The translations under genes were made by a program, and so were the position numbers. 26,081 bases of DNA from Phallusia fumigata. Taxonomy: Eukaryota; Chordata; Ascidiacea; Phlebobranchia; Ascidiidae. Each line of letters opens with the position of its first letter. The first letter of the stretch is position 1. Positions 22,801-24,671 of this stretch are shown here, one piece after another. The notes below the pieces were generated by a model. That model had not been told where the DNA came from. It worked only from the letters and a program-made list of their open reading frames with translations, and searched no databases. The stretch spans positions 1-26,081 of the forward strand of contig QXVZ01009771.1 of assembly GCA_008931825.1 (NCBI GenBank), read 5' to 3'.

Positions 22801-24654
22801 CTGTGAGTACATTATTTTAAATATGTTAACTTTAGAATGAAACTAGGACAAAATTCTAGGAGCAATTTGTTGAATTTTTGGATCTGATTTCTCCACCAAT
22901 GTTTAATGCAAATGATGAAGGTTTAAATTTCATCAAATATGATGCATTTTATGACAAGGCAATGGAATCACTTTTAACTTCAGAAAAAGATGCTGTTCGC
23001 CGTCGGCGTTCTGGTATGTTTCAATAAAACCTACATCTCATAAGGCATAGGTTGGGTTTGTTTTAAGCTTACAACTACGATTTATCTCACAAGGGAGCTC
23101 CACCTAGTTTTTTGTTGCAAGCACATACCAAAATTTGTTCAAACATTTTTCACACAATAGAGAAGCATCTGAGATCGTGCTTTAATAATCTTTACCGAAA
23201 GATCCAGATTTTATTGCGGATCAACCTTTTAATCATATGTTGAACAAATTAGAAAATTCTCAATAGAGATAGATACAAGCCAGTACTTGTGTATAAACAT
23301 ATTCTATGTTTCGACAAACGCTGCTGTCATTATCAGGAATGACTCAGAAAAGTGGAGCAAAGTTATGTCGTAGTAAAAGAAAAAGGGGAGGGGCGGGGCG
23401 GGGCGTAACAACTGTCAGAAACGAAACGATAAAACCAACTGATGAGAACGTCCGTCAAGGTACACAATAAAAAAATGTTTTATCAAGTAAATCCACCAAC
23501 CTATGATGTAATTATGGCACTTGGATCTGGAAATATTCGCTGGACCTCACAACAATTGCAAGCAATATCTGATGAGGACTTGATGAATTCATTACAAGTT
23601 CTTGGGTCTATTGATCAATGGTCCAAAGAACAAACCAATGCTTTGTATCAGCGGTTAAAAGAGGTAATTATGGGTTCCCTCCCCGGAAGGGGGCACATAT
23701 TGTTTTTACTCTGTTTTTTTTTTCTTTTTTCTCTGCATGCATCTTGTCCATGCACTTTTGACATGAAATATTTAATGGATTTGGATGAAACTTTCACAGT
23801 TGGTATATATGGCAATGTCGGTGTGTTATCCGTTTCGATTGAACCCCATGGGCCCAAGGGTTACCGTGCTAGCCCCCTGAAATGGGTCAAATTTTTAAAC
23901 AATGTTGGAATTTGTTGAAATTTACACAGTTTGTAGAACATGCCATTGTAGTGCACTGATTCCCTTGTTTATACCTATAGCCTGGACATGTATCCAGAAA
24001 AACGCACAATGTAGAACTTTGCATGCGTGGTGACCCATGTGTTTCTGCCAGCAGAAACAATCATGTCATAAATAGTGCAGGTAACTATAAGACCCAATGT
24101 AAAATATTGTGGGGAATATATCCTCTTTTAATATCAGGTAATAGTACATATCGAATGTCTATCTATGGTAAGCCACCTTTCTAGTCTTTTTATATCCCAA
24201 ATTTTCAAACAGTTTCAAAATATACTGTTTTTATTTGTAAAGGTGTATTCTGAAACTATGCTAAGGAACCCTGATGTTATTATTGAGGCCAAGCATCTAT
24301 TAAAATATCTGTCAACAAAGGAAATATCTGAACTTGATTTAACTGACATTGATGCAGTGGCTTCTTTGTCTGATGTTGCTTGGAGTTCTCTGCAGGTATG
24401 TTGGCTATGAAAGTGTGCATGACATGTGATATCTGATTTCATAGTTGGTGGTTTAGTCGCTGTTTATTGCATGTGCAGTGTTCTTTAGTTATTTTGTAGT
24501 GTACATATTTTATTTGTAGAGATCAGCTGCTTTGAAAGCATTCCTTCTTCAAAACTCAAAATCAATGTTAACTTTGACTGTTGAAGATTTGACAGGACTG
24601 GGTTCAATTTTATGTGGCTCAAGTAATGTTGAGATGATGTCATTGTCAGTGCAA
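1752..24654 (+). CDS. Mesothelin/stereocilin/otoancorin-like multi-exon gene, partial at both ends
   Basis: Twenty-two exons at 1752-1872, 1939-2095, 2246-2277, 2395-2600, 2668-2836, 2897-3036, 3098-3233, 4640-4759, 7752-7940, 8041-8247, 8790-8927, 12062-12120, 12187-12304, 12359-12492, 20695-20836, 20924-21001, 21463-21617, 22655-22802, 22860-23013, 23488-23663, 24243-24395 and 24520-24654 join without a stop and with matching phases. The product is a series of short leucine-rich helices. Recurring features are LGPL-type strings (ITLLPGSVIKTINP), 'IP' turns (CDIPPKYIQQIP) and W-x-x-x-Q-x-x-x-L segments (WSKEQTNAL). These recall the superhelical repeats of mesothelin, stereocilin and otoancorin, which act at cell surfaces or in extracellular matrices. 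The family call rests on pattern recognition, not alignment. No signal peptide or GPI tail lies in the window, so the ends are missing. The splice most in doubt is at 21001; a two-gene model is discussed there. Phase 0 junctions dominate, suggesting repeat growth by exon duplication. Confidence 0.65.
1939..2095 (+). CDS. exon 2 of mesothelin/stereocilin-like gene
   Basis: It follows a 66-nt GT-AG intron (1873-1938) that is itself open in the same frame, so retention would insert 22 residues. The exon encodes a helical stretch including SGATLSIMLDSQLMM and LSLSQLENTMKKLNEKMA. The donor GCAA|GTTACA is weak; it was chosen because it leaves one base and fits the following 32-nt exon. Confidence 0.6.
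2246..2277 (+). CDS. exon 3, 32-nt microexon
   Basis: Acceptor TTCTTTTTAG ends at 2245 and the strong donor TTTG|GTGAGT follows 2277. With the leftover A from exon 2 it reads NYTVSACLNNL and restores phase 0 for the next exon. Without it exons 2 and 4 do not join in frame, which is the main support for it. Confidence 0.55.
2395..2600 (+). CDS. exon 4 of mesothelin/stereocilin-like gene
   Basis: Acceptor CAACTTTTAG ends at 2394 and donor AAAT|GTAAGC follows 2600. It is open for 68 codons plus two bases, starting VSGKGSLWRPPIIVQ and containing YFLEYMCPFIAGLTIKHF, a leucine/aromatic helix pair typical of the gene. The last two bases join the G of exon 5 to make Met. Confidence 0.65.
2668..2836 (+). 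CDS. exon 5 of mesothelin/stereocilin-like gene
   Basis: Acceptor AGTCGCCAG ends at 2667 and donor GAAG|GTAATT follows 2836. It encodes VECFAKSYSDLEKKQKKGF, then the hydrophobic FPLIFGPFYLDLP and ends FRVFSSVK. It finishes on a codon boundary. Confidence 0.65.
2897..3036 (+). CDS. exon 6 of mesothelin/stereocilin-like gene
   Basis: Acceptor CAAACTAG ends at 2896 and donor ACAA|GTATTT follows 3036. The reading is VSNILASKVLLTLDF, then FSLFSKTLITSLLQYN and ends HNLYK across the junction. Two leftover bases match the one-base start of the next exon. Confidence 0.6.
3098..3233 (+). CDS. exon 7 of mesothelin/stereocilin-like gene
   Basis: Acceptor TTTTCATTACAG ends at 3097. The frame set by exon 6 is open and reads LGHTICKYSFKKLKGKLNK, then ALGQIAMYLMKQC and ends NLSEESLK. 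The donor AAAG|GTTATT is weak but leaves phase 0, as exon 8 needs. Confidence 0.6.
3234..3907. other. intron with repeat fragments
   Basis: A short head fragment of the GTAATTATGGGT repeat family lies at 3351-3420. A stretch at about 3487-3540 resembles 21,978-22,030 (shared CTGA-CGG-CAAGTA and AGTGTTTA-like words), so it is a second dispersed repeat. No exon is visible. Confidence 0.45.
3351..3420 (+). repeat. copy a (head fragment) of GTAATTATGGGT repeat family
   Basis: TAATTATGGTTTCCTTCCCT followed by AAGGGGAAACATTTTGTTC and a T-rich tract matches the head of the copies at 10773, 13166 and 23664. The tandem units and tail are absent. Confidence 0.55.
3908..4422. mobile_element. hAT-like non-autonomous DNA transposon (MITE)
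   Basis: The 515-bp unit has terminal inverted repeats of about 28 bp: TAGTGTTTCATACCGGAACG at the left and, read inward on the other strand, CAGTGTTTCATACCGGAATG at the right. It is flanked by an imperfect 8-bp duplication, GTTTAGAG (3900-3907) and GTTTGGAG (4423-4430). Eight-bp duplications and CAGTG termini are hallmarks of hAT elements. The interior has many TTCCGGT-type words in both orientations, like subterminal repeats. It encodes no transposase, so it must have been moved by an element elsewhere. Confidence 0.8.
4640..4759 (+). CDS. exon 8 of mesothelin/stereocilin-like gene
   Basis: Acceptor GTTTATTTTACAG ends at 4639 and donor TTTCAG|GTTGTT follows 4759. Forty codons in phase 0, beginning CTPDMSDRFKRCQ and ending HVQIRQFQ. 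It is rich in Lys/Arg (KRSKK), unlike the leucine-rich neighbours, and may be a linker. A basic-site protease could act there, but that is only a possibility. Confidence 0.6.
4815..5015 (+). repeat. copy b (partial) of GTAATTATGGGT repeat family
   Basis: It starts TCTAATTATGGATCCCC, continues with CTGAAGGGAACGCAT, then the conserved block TTTTGGCATGAAACATTTTG (4877-4896) and GTGGATGAACCTTTTG, and ends in one degenerate tandem unit (CCCAGTGGTTATCC). The coding-like open frame at 4892-5116 is a by-product of this repeat. Confidence 0.6.
5016..5729. other. intron, mostly unassigned
   Basis: No exon is visible. A dispersed repeat starting GAGTTGAGTTTATTTCAC lies at 5482-5560 and recurs at 25640. 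The rest has no recognisable structure. Confidence 0.45.
5482..5560 (+). repeat. dispersed repeat GAGTTGAGTTTATTTCAC, copy 1
   Basis: GAGTTGAGTTTATTTCACTT, then a GTGAAAG-like purine stretch, ATAGCG, and AATCAATCGCCAGGCCTGAA match the copy at 25640-25722, which has AACAGTCACCAAGCCTGAA in the same order. The family is unknown to me; it could be a SINE end or a small DNA element. Confidence 0.6.
5730..6665 (-). mobile_element. decayed RTE-like LINE fragment (endonuclease and start of RT)
   Basis: On the minus strand, broken frames give an ordered series typical of RTE-type LINE ORFs. TLNVG near 6632-6618 is the endonuclease start. VVGKQIINVISVYA lies near 6450-6490. GDLNGPVG at 6349-6326 carries the Asp and Asn of the metal-dependent endonuclease motif GDFN. 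Next come LAIINMFFERQTSQKVTF near 6200, VVDSKVIPGECVA near 6090 and GPDSIPADAWKCLGEIG at 5825-5775, the RT N-terminal region. Several stops and frameshifts show it is dead. It ends inside the RT near 5730, so the catalytic RT motifs and the 3' end are missing, the reverse of usual 5' truncation. It lies in an intron of the host gene, in antisense orientation. Confidence 0.75.
6666..7496. other. intron, no feature recognised
   Basis: AT-rich sequence with no exon, no clear inverted repeat and no conserved protein in either strand. The boundary with the LINE fragment is approximate. Confidence 0.4.
7497..7590 (-). repeat. possible dispersed-repeat end
   Basis: Read on the minus strand, the block contains GGCGTATCCAGAATTATTTT followed by AAGTGGGGGTTAAG. 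Similar GGCGTATCCAG...GGGGG words are common at interspersed repeats in animal genomes. No second copy is present in the window. Confidence 0.25.
7752..7940 (+). CDS. exon 9 of mesothelin/stereocilin-like gene
   Basis: Acceptor CTTGTACTCCAG ends at 7751 and donor AACAG|GTTTGA follows 7940. The 63 codons in phase 0 include MQRMSGALGGFTPSELDNIP and VVLDSLDTFKDSKTLSKKQ. The order L-G-x-x-x-P-x-x-L-x-x-I-P-x-x-x-L followed by a helix ending in Gln is the clearest match to the stereocilin/mesothelin repeat among the early exons. Confidence 0.75.
8041..8247 (+). CDS. exon 10 of mesothelin/stereocilin-like gene
   Basis: Acceptor GGTATTTTAG ends at 8040 and donor CAAA|GTATTG follows 8247. Sixty-nine codons in phase 0, with KKVMLKKAKKVGFTVSNS, LTDLGELITALPVKDFKQIS and ending EPQRKAIVNK. 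The LGELITALP segment repeats the helix-Pro theme. Confidence 0.75.
8248..8789. other. intron, nothing recognised
   Basis: A 542-nt AT-rich intron with GT at 8248 and TTTTTAG at the end. A short local duplication of a TATGTATTAGTAAA-type word occurs at 8271-8308. An open frame at 8491-8691 has no splice support. Confidence 0.5.
8790..8927 (+). CDS. exon 11 of mesothelin/stereocilin-like gene
   Basis: Acceptor TTTGTTTTTAG ends at 8789 and the strong donor GACAA|GTAAGA follows 8927. Forty-six codons in phase 0: LQEMDVRELLNQDLGQF, AADIPLKKLKEINTVNL and VWNRGQ. The pattern D-L-G-x-F-x-x-x-I-P-x-x-x-L and a Trp...Gln end match the repeat. Confidence 0.75.
8968..9315 (+). repeat. copy c of GTAATTATGGGT repeat family, degraded
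   Basis: It starts TTATTATGGCTTTCCCTTCT, then AAGGGGACACATTGTTTTCAC, AGTGAAATGTTTCTTGGATT, and one tandem unit (AGTGGTTACCCCGCTAGCC, AAATGGGTCAAATTATTAAAC). After about 9190 the match breaks and resumes weakly at TTTGGACAGTT (9290-9300), so unrelated, CpG-richer DNA seems inserted. Confidence 0.6.
9316..9920. other. CpG-richer intron segment, unassigned
   Basis: About 9200-9740 has more CG dinucleotides than the surroundings and overlapping open frames on both strands (for example 9364-9582 minus). None matches a family I know or has a consistent splice set. It may be an insertion of a younger repeat. Confidence 0.35.
9988..10158 (-). CDS. hypothetical nested minus-strand first exon with signal-peptide-like start
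   Basis: On the minus strand an ATG at 10158 opens MLELSVIACWLVIFVAKIF, a short N-terminus followed by a hydrophobic core of about 12 residues that looks like a signal peptide. Next come Ser-rich residues and a Cys-containing part (MDAITCSCAWPEVVHTW). A donor CTACG|GTAACA at 9987 would end a 57-codon exon in phase 0. About 90 nt upstream on the same strand is a TATATAAAA-type box (10241-10254), and TGTGACGTCACA lies between. The exon would sit inside an intron of the plus-strand gene. No downstream exon could be placed, so it may be chance. Confidence 0.25.
10196..10207. promoter_or_regulatory. CRE-like palindrome TGTGACGTCACA, second copy
   Basis: It is identical to the 12-mer at 26-37. It lies 38 bp upstream of the minus-strand ATG at 10158, between it and a TATA-like sequence, so it is a plausible part of a small minus-strand promoter. 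Confidence 0.35.
10231..10264. repeat. 10-bp perfect inverted repeat around a TATA-like box
   Basis: TTGCCGCCTT (10231-10240) and AAGGCGGCAA (10255-10264) are perfect reverse complements, separated by 14 nt holding TTTTATATAAT. The stem would be GC-rich in an AT-rich region. It could be a hairpin, a factor site or the two ends of a lost insertion. Confidence 0.6.
10265..10772. other. intron, minor local duplication only
   Basis: CCATAGTTTGTATT occurs twice in tandem at 10549-10562 and 10567-10580. Nothing else was recognised. Confidence 0.45.
10773..11689 (+). repeat. copy d of GTAATTATGGGT repeat family, complete
   Basis: Head at 10775 (ATTATGGGTCCCTTCCTGAA), then GGGGACACATATTG, a T-rich tract and the block TTTTGGCATGAAATGTTTGG. 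About four tandem units follow, recognisable by AGTT-ACCCC-CTAGCC-type words near 10960, 11115, 11240 and 11372. The tail (from CTTTGCATGTGTGGTGACCC at 11522) ends GGTAAGCCACCCTTCTAG at 11689. The head block is partly duplicated at 11027. A run of about 18 C at 11166 interrupts one unit. Confidence 0.75.
11690..12061. other. intron end, nothing recognised
   Basis: AT-rich sequence ending in the acceptor TTCATCAACAG at 12061. No repeat copy or exon is visible. Confidence 0.45.
12062..12120 (+). CDS. exon 12 of mesothelin/stereocilin-like gene
   Basis: Acceptor TCATCAACAG ends at 12061 and donor ATAAG|GTAAAC follows 12120. It encodes AAKLINLFSNSSSVVVENI plus two bases that complete Arg with the next exon. 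Confidence 0.65.
12187..12304 (+). CDS. exon 13 of mesothelin/stereocilin-like gene
   Basis: Acceptor TTTACCATTGCAG ends at 12186. The exon reads ELGMMAKGLKCSDIMNVW, then EEVLEVAITLDKMVN and ends MPSDL. The donor TTG|GTACTT opens a 54-nt intron that is open in the same frame and divisible by three, so continuous translation is also possible. Confidence 0.65.
12359..12492 (+). CDS. exon 14 of mesothelin/stereocilin-like gene
   Basis: Acceptor CCTATGTTGCAG ends at 12358 and donor TACAG|GTGAGG follows 12492. It reads DECILSKLHFSKQVELGLDY and LELIEFLRAIPSDVAMFY. The ELIEFLRAIPSDV part is another helix-Ile-Pro block. Two leftover bases match exon 15. Confidence 0.7.
12493..13165. other. first part of an 8.2-kb intron
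   Basis: The intron 12493-20694 is by far the longest in the gene and is filled by repeats and the LTR element. In this part, 12575-12635 carries TATCACTGATGATGGCATGA and AAAACGTTTGAATGG, a CTGATGATG...AACGTTTG hairpin type often found near LINE or SINE ends. A related reversed motif lies at 23300-23340. Confidence 0.4.
13166..14393 (+). repeat. copy e of GTAATTATGGGT repeat family, complete and longest
   Basis: It begins GTAATTATGGGTCCTGTTCC, then GGGGACACTTGTTG, a T-rich tract and TTTTGTCATGAAATGTTTGA. About six tandem units of roughly 95-130 bp follow, each with GCAGTTACCCCACTAGCCCC, AAATGGGTCAAATT and CAGTTTGTATAACATGTCAT words. The tail resembles copies d and f and ends AAGCCACCCTTCTAG at 14393. 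Copies d, e and f share head and tail but differ in unit number. Confidence 0.8.
14488..14860 (+). repeat. copy h (degenerate) of the same repeat family
   Basis: AATGTTTGACTGATTGGGATGAAACTTTTACAG at 14526-14559 matches the conserved head block. Two decayed tandem units follow (GGCAGTTAACCCACTAGTCC near 14695, TTGTAGAACATGCCATTG near 14764). The GTAATTATGGG start and the tail are not recognisable. Confidence 0.5.
15242..15246 (+). repeat. target-site duplication ACTTG, left copy
   Basis: ACTTG immediately precedes the 5' LTR and the same five bases at 19762-19766 immediately follow the 3' LTR. Five-bp duplications are usual for Ty3/Gypsy integrases. Confidence 0.85.
15247..15492 (+). repeat. 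5' LTR
   Basis: 246 bp from TGTTACGGATTTCTATTG to GAAGAATACAACA. It matches the 3' LTR along its length apart from a 7-nt and a 12-nt indel and about ten substitutions. CCTTATAAGAG (15413-15423) is a TATA-like sequence that may drive element transcription. Confidence 0.93.
15495..15511 (+). promoter_or_regulatory. primer-binding site candidate
   Basis: TGGCGACAAGATGGGAT begins two bases after the 5' LTR. A TGG start pairs with the CCA 3' end of a tRNA, as in most LTR elements. I could not assign the tRNA. Confidence 0.65.
15559..16440 (+). pseudogene. gag of Ty3/Gypsy element, frameshifted
   Basis: The likely start is ATG 15559 (MENFLEVMQKQ), stopped after 17 codons by TGA at 15610. Capsid-like sequence resumes at 15647 (TPNFASFDCTMKLWEDYW, VFLTNQASMVYKLLANLAGQ), then shifts frame near 15895 to FVVRERFRYWSDMK, IQELAARIRQNAITCDF and ELTFAQAIQVA. 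The nucleocapsid begins CYRCGK at about 16306 and shifts frame again, giving EGHFASEC to finish a CX2CX4HX4C knuckle. A second knuckle has Tyr in place of His (CSFCKLGGYLQSVC). It is the structural particle protein, now broken in at least three places. Confidence 0.85.
16441..16971 (+). pseudogene. pol: aspartic protease and linker
   Basis: The catalytic motif reads LDTAA (Asp-Thr-Ala at 16523-16531; usually DTG or DTA), followed by a frameshift near 16540. The downstream flap and NLLGRDA (about 16723-16743) match the C-terminal LLGRD-type protease signature. A linker follows (LAKECRQLCKGFPNLF, LGCLKDYELEINLKPDAKP), the usual lead into RT. The frame ends in TGA at 16969. Confidence 0.8.
17030..17687 (+). 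pseudogene. pol: reverse transcriptase domain
   Basis: Open for about 210 codons. In order: KLRVCGDYSVSVN, HPIPLPDELMQRLGG, FTKIDLADAYNQIRL (first catalytic Asp), LPFGISSAPGYFQKIM, the catalytic YLDD at 17391-17402, and FAKTKMEYLGHTFSKEGL. Relative to Ty3/Gypsy RTs all core catalytic Asp residues are present. The RT joins to neither the protease frame upstream nor RNase H downstream. Confidence 0.92.
17700..18235 (+). pseudogene. pol: RNase H domain, degraded
   Basis: Several frames carry pieces of Ty3/Gypsy RNase H: FDTTLPVGI near 17800, then a glycine-alanine stretch, a block near 17925-18000 and TNHKPLLSLFEPN at 18026 (usual TDHKPL with Asp to Asn). The segment ANRLARWALFLNQFSYNIVYR follows. 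The start of the integrase linker (usual NADxLSRLP) is broken by a small duplication at 18160-18190 (AAAAATCATCAGAATGCCGATG versus AAAAAAGCATCAGAATGCCGATG). Confidence 0.8.
18285..19467 (+). pseudogene. pol: integrase, frameshifted
   Basis: An N-terminal HHCC zinc site reads LLHEGHFGMQRMKQL...CWRCNSC (18444-18560). The catalytic core follows with Asp in IDAYSKYP (18653-18655), Asp in VTDNAPTF (18768-18770) and Glu in GAAERLVQTF (18876-18878). The last two are exactly 35 residues apart (DD35E). The first Asp lies in a different frame from the other two, so a frameshift splits the core, and a TGA interrupts near 18820. The C-terminal part reads VIPGGPFWRRHFEQLRPC and ends at TAA 19465-19467, 42 bp before the 3' LTR. 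Confidence 0.88.
19500..19509 (+). promoter_or_regulatory. polypurine tract
   Basis: GTTGGGGAGG directly precedes the 3' LTR and is the expected plus-strand primer for LTR-element reverse transcription. Confidence 0.75.
19510..19761 (+). repeat. 3' LTR
   Basis: 252 bp, TGTTACGGATTTCTATTG to GAAGAATACAACA. Compared with the 5' LTR it has lost 7 nt near its start and gained about 12 nt (around CACAGTAATTCC at 19622). Confidence 0.93.
19762..19766 (+). repeat. target-site duplication ACTTG, right copy
   Basis: It is identical to 15242-15246 and immediately follows the 3' LTR CA end. Confidence 0.85.
19767..20150. other. intron with two unassigned short open stretches
   Basis: A 40-codon frame at 19771-19890 is rich in Cys and Lys (KCKTKCDVRCVGHKDENG). 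A second stretch near 19918-20095 reads KRPLFLCCLLPDVQLWSIPN after a pyrimidine-rich CTAAAAG. Neither fits the phases of the host gene and I recognise no family. They may be remnants of an older element split from its other half by the LTR insertion. Confidence 0.3.
20200..20520 (+). mobile_element. tRNA-derived SINE-like sequence
   Basis: AAAAGGTTGTGAGTTCTAATCC at 20270-20291 resembles the pol III B box (GGTTCRANTCC), and TGTGTGCCCTTGAGCAACG with CCAGTGCACCCAATGGACTG matches words common downstream of the tRNA part in animal SINEs. The A box is not clear and no TSD was found, so the limits are approximate. The conceptual protein at 20154-20360 is an artefact of this repeat. Confidence 0.5.
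20695..20836 (+). CDS. exon 15 of mesothelin/stereocilin-like gene
   Basis: Acceptor TGATTTTATGTAG ends at 20694. One base completes Ser with exon 14, then AETVNRTPSHVCGALVQQIG, NLDILPVGPGHLKRRML and ends AAVECL. The donor CTA|GTAAGG is strong. Its phase fits across the 8.2-kb intron, which supports one gene on both sides of the LTR element. Confidence 0.7.
20924..21001 (+). CDS. exon 16, alternative last exon possible (stop at 21014)
   Basis: Acceptor GTTTATGTTAG ends at 20923. The exon reads EISQRKNFPTPDKLKQIL and CKHHKNQL. To continue the gene it must leave at the weak donor CTG|GTGCAG after 21001. If not spliced, four more codons lead to TAG at 21014-21016, followed by AATAAA at 21020-21025. 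So this exon may end a short isoform, or the gene may end here and another begin downstream. The single-gene model is favoured because exon 17 has no signal peptide and continues the same family. Confidence 0.5.
21020..21025 (+). terminator. poly(A) signal AATAAA after an in-frame stop
   Basis: A canonical hexamer four bases after the TAG at 21014. A GT-rich region (AGTAGGTTAGTGTGC) follows at about 21060, as expected for cleavage-stimulation sites. It would give an extremely short 3' UTR. Confidence 0.4.
21026..21462. other. intron or intergenic; nested inverted repeats near the end
   Basis: AT-rich sequence. Just before the next acceptor, AATGCTCAAA (21363-21372) pairs with TTTGAGCATT (21425-21434), TATAGGAAT pairs with ATTCCTATA, and CTAGG...CCTAG (21399-21415) forms an inner stem. 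Confidence 0.5.
21463..21617 (+). CDS. exon 17 of mesothelin/stereocilin-like gene
   Basis: Acceptor ATTTTTTAAG ends at 21462 and donor CACAG|GTATGT follows 21617. It reads MRNKNQSSFWLEENDLYILG, then GLLCDIPPKYIQQIP and ends DLFKKCIH plus two bases. L-G-G-L-L-C-x-I-P-x-x-x-I-x-x-I-P is a close fit to the superfamily repeat. The ATG at its start is unlikely to be a true start since no signal peptide follows. Confidence 0.75.
21618..22654. other. intron with low-complexity and repeat fragments
   Basis: It holds a run of G at 21748-21757, a dispersed repeat fragment at about 21978-22030 related to 3487-3540, a tandem duplication of ACAACCCAATTAAGG (22071-22085 and 22092-22106) and a TA-rich microsatellite (about 22578-22602). 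No exon is visible. Confidence 0.5.
22655..22802 (+). CDS. exon 18 of mesothelin/stereocilin-like gene
   Basis: Acceptor TTTATTTTACAG ends at 22654 and donor ACCCT|GTGAGT follows 22802. It reads FSAQHVNSLNEIAISKFD, then DIFTLLGPLITLLPGSVI and KTINP. LLGPLITLLP...I..I.P is the strongest family signature in the window. Confidence 0.8.
22860..23013 (+). CDS. exon 19, with RRRR basic cleavage-type site
   Basis: Acceptor AAAATTCTAG ends at 22859 after a 57-nt intron. The exon reads EQFVEFLDLISPPMFNAN, then DKAMESLLTSEKDAV and RRRRS at its end (Arg codons 22998-23009), with donor TTCTG|GTATGT. Arg-x-(Lys/Arg)-Arg is the furin recognition pattern. Mesothelin precursors are cleaved by furin between two parts, so the position inside a homologous protein is notable. 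Cleavage itself is inferred. Confidence 0.75.
23014..23487. other. intron with LINE/SINE-like motif and G-rich tract
   Basis: ATGTTTCGACAAACGCTGC and GTCATTATCAGGAATGACTC at 23307-23345 resemble the reverse complement of the CTGATGATG...AACGTTTG motif at 12596-12627. A G-run tract (23385-23403) can form a quadruplex. An alternative exon could start after CATTATCAG at 23337 (reading GMTQKSGAKLCR), leave near GTAAAA and still join exon 20 in phase. Confidence 0.4.
23488..23663 (+). CDS. exon 20 of mesothelin/stereocilin-like gene
   Basis: The acceptor TTTTATCAAG ending at 23487 is chosen by phase: exon 19 leaves one G, and G plus TA gives Val. The reading is NPPTYDVIMALGSGNIRW, TSQQLQAISDEDLMNSLQVL and IDQWSKEQTNALYQRLKE. 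Donor AGAG|GTAATT coincides with the first bases of repeat copy f. It has the full repeat logic: W-x-x-x-x-L-x-x-I, L-x-x-L-G, W-x-x-x-Q-x-x-x-L. The start is less certain than the end. Confidence 0.75.
23664..24184 (+). repeat. copy f of GTAATTATGGGT repeat family, forming most of an intron
   Basis: Its first base is the first base of the intron: GAG|GTAATTATGGGTTCCC. The order is head, T-rich tract, TTTTGACATGAAATATTTAA, one tandem unit (AAGGGTTACCGTGCTAGCCC, TTGTAGAACATGCCATTG), then the tail from CATGCGTGGTGACCCATGTG to GTAAGCCACCTTTCTAG at 24184. Only 58 nt separate its end from exon 21. The tail from about 23975 to 24184 is very close to copy d (11480-11689), so these are among the youngest copies. 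Confidence 0.8.
24243..24395 (+). CDS. exon 21 of mesothelin/stereocilin-like gene
   Basis: Acceptor TTATTTGTAAAG ends at 24242 and the strong donor CTGCAG|GTATGT follows 24395. Fifty-one codons in phase 0: VYSETMLRNPDVIIEAKHLL, KYLSTKEISELDLTDIDAV and ASLSDVAWSSLQ. The last Trp...Gln echoes exon 20. Confidence 0.75.
24520..24654 (+). CDS. exon 22 (last traced) of mesothelin/stereocilin-like gene
   Basis: Acceptor ATTTTATTTGTAG ends at 24519 and donor GCAA|GTAGTC follows 24654. It reads RSAALKAFLLQNSKSMLTLT, VEDLTGLGSILCGSSN and ends MMSLSVQ. LTxEDLxGLGSILCG fits the superfamily. It ends in phase 0 on a donor, so further exons lie beyond the window. Confidence 0.75.
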
Positions 24655-24671
24655 GTAGTCAGGTGGTTTTG

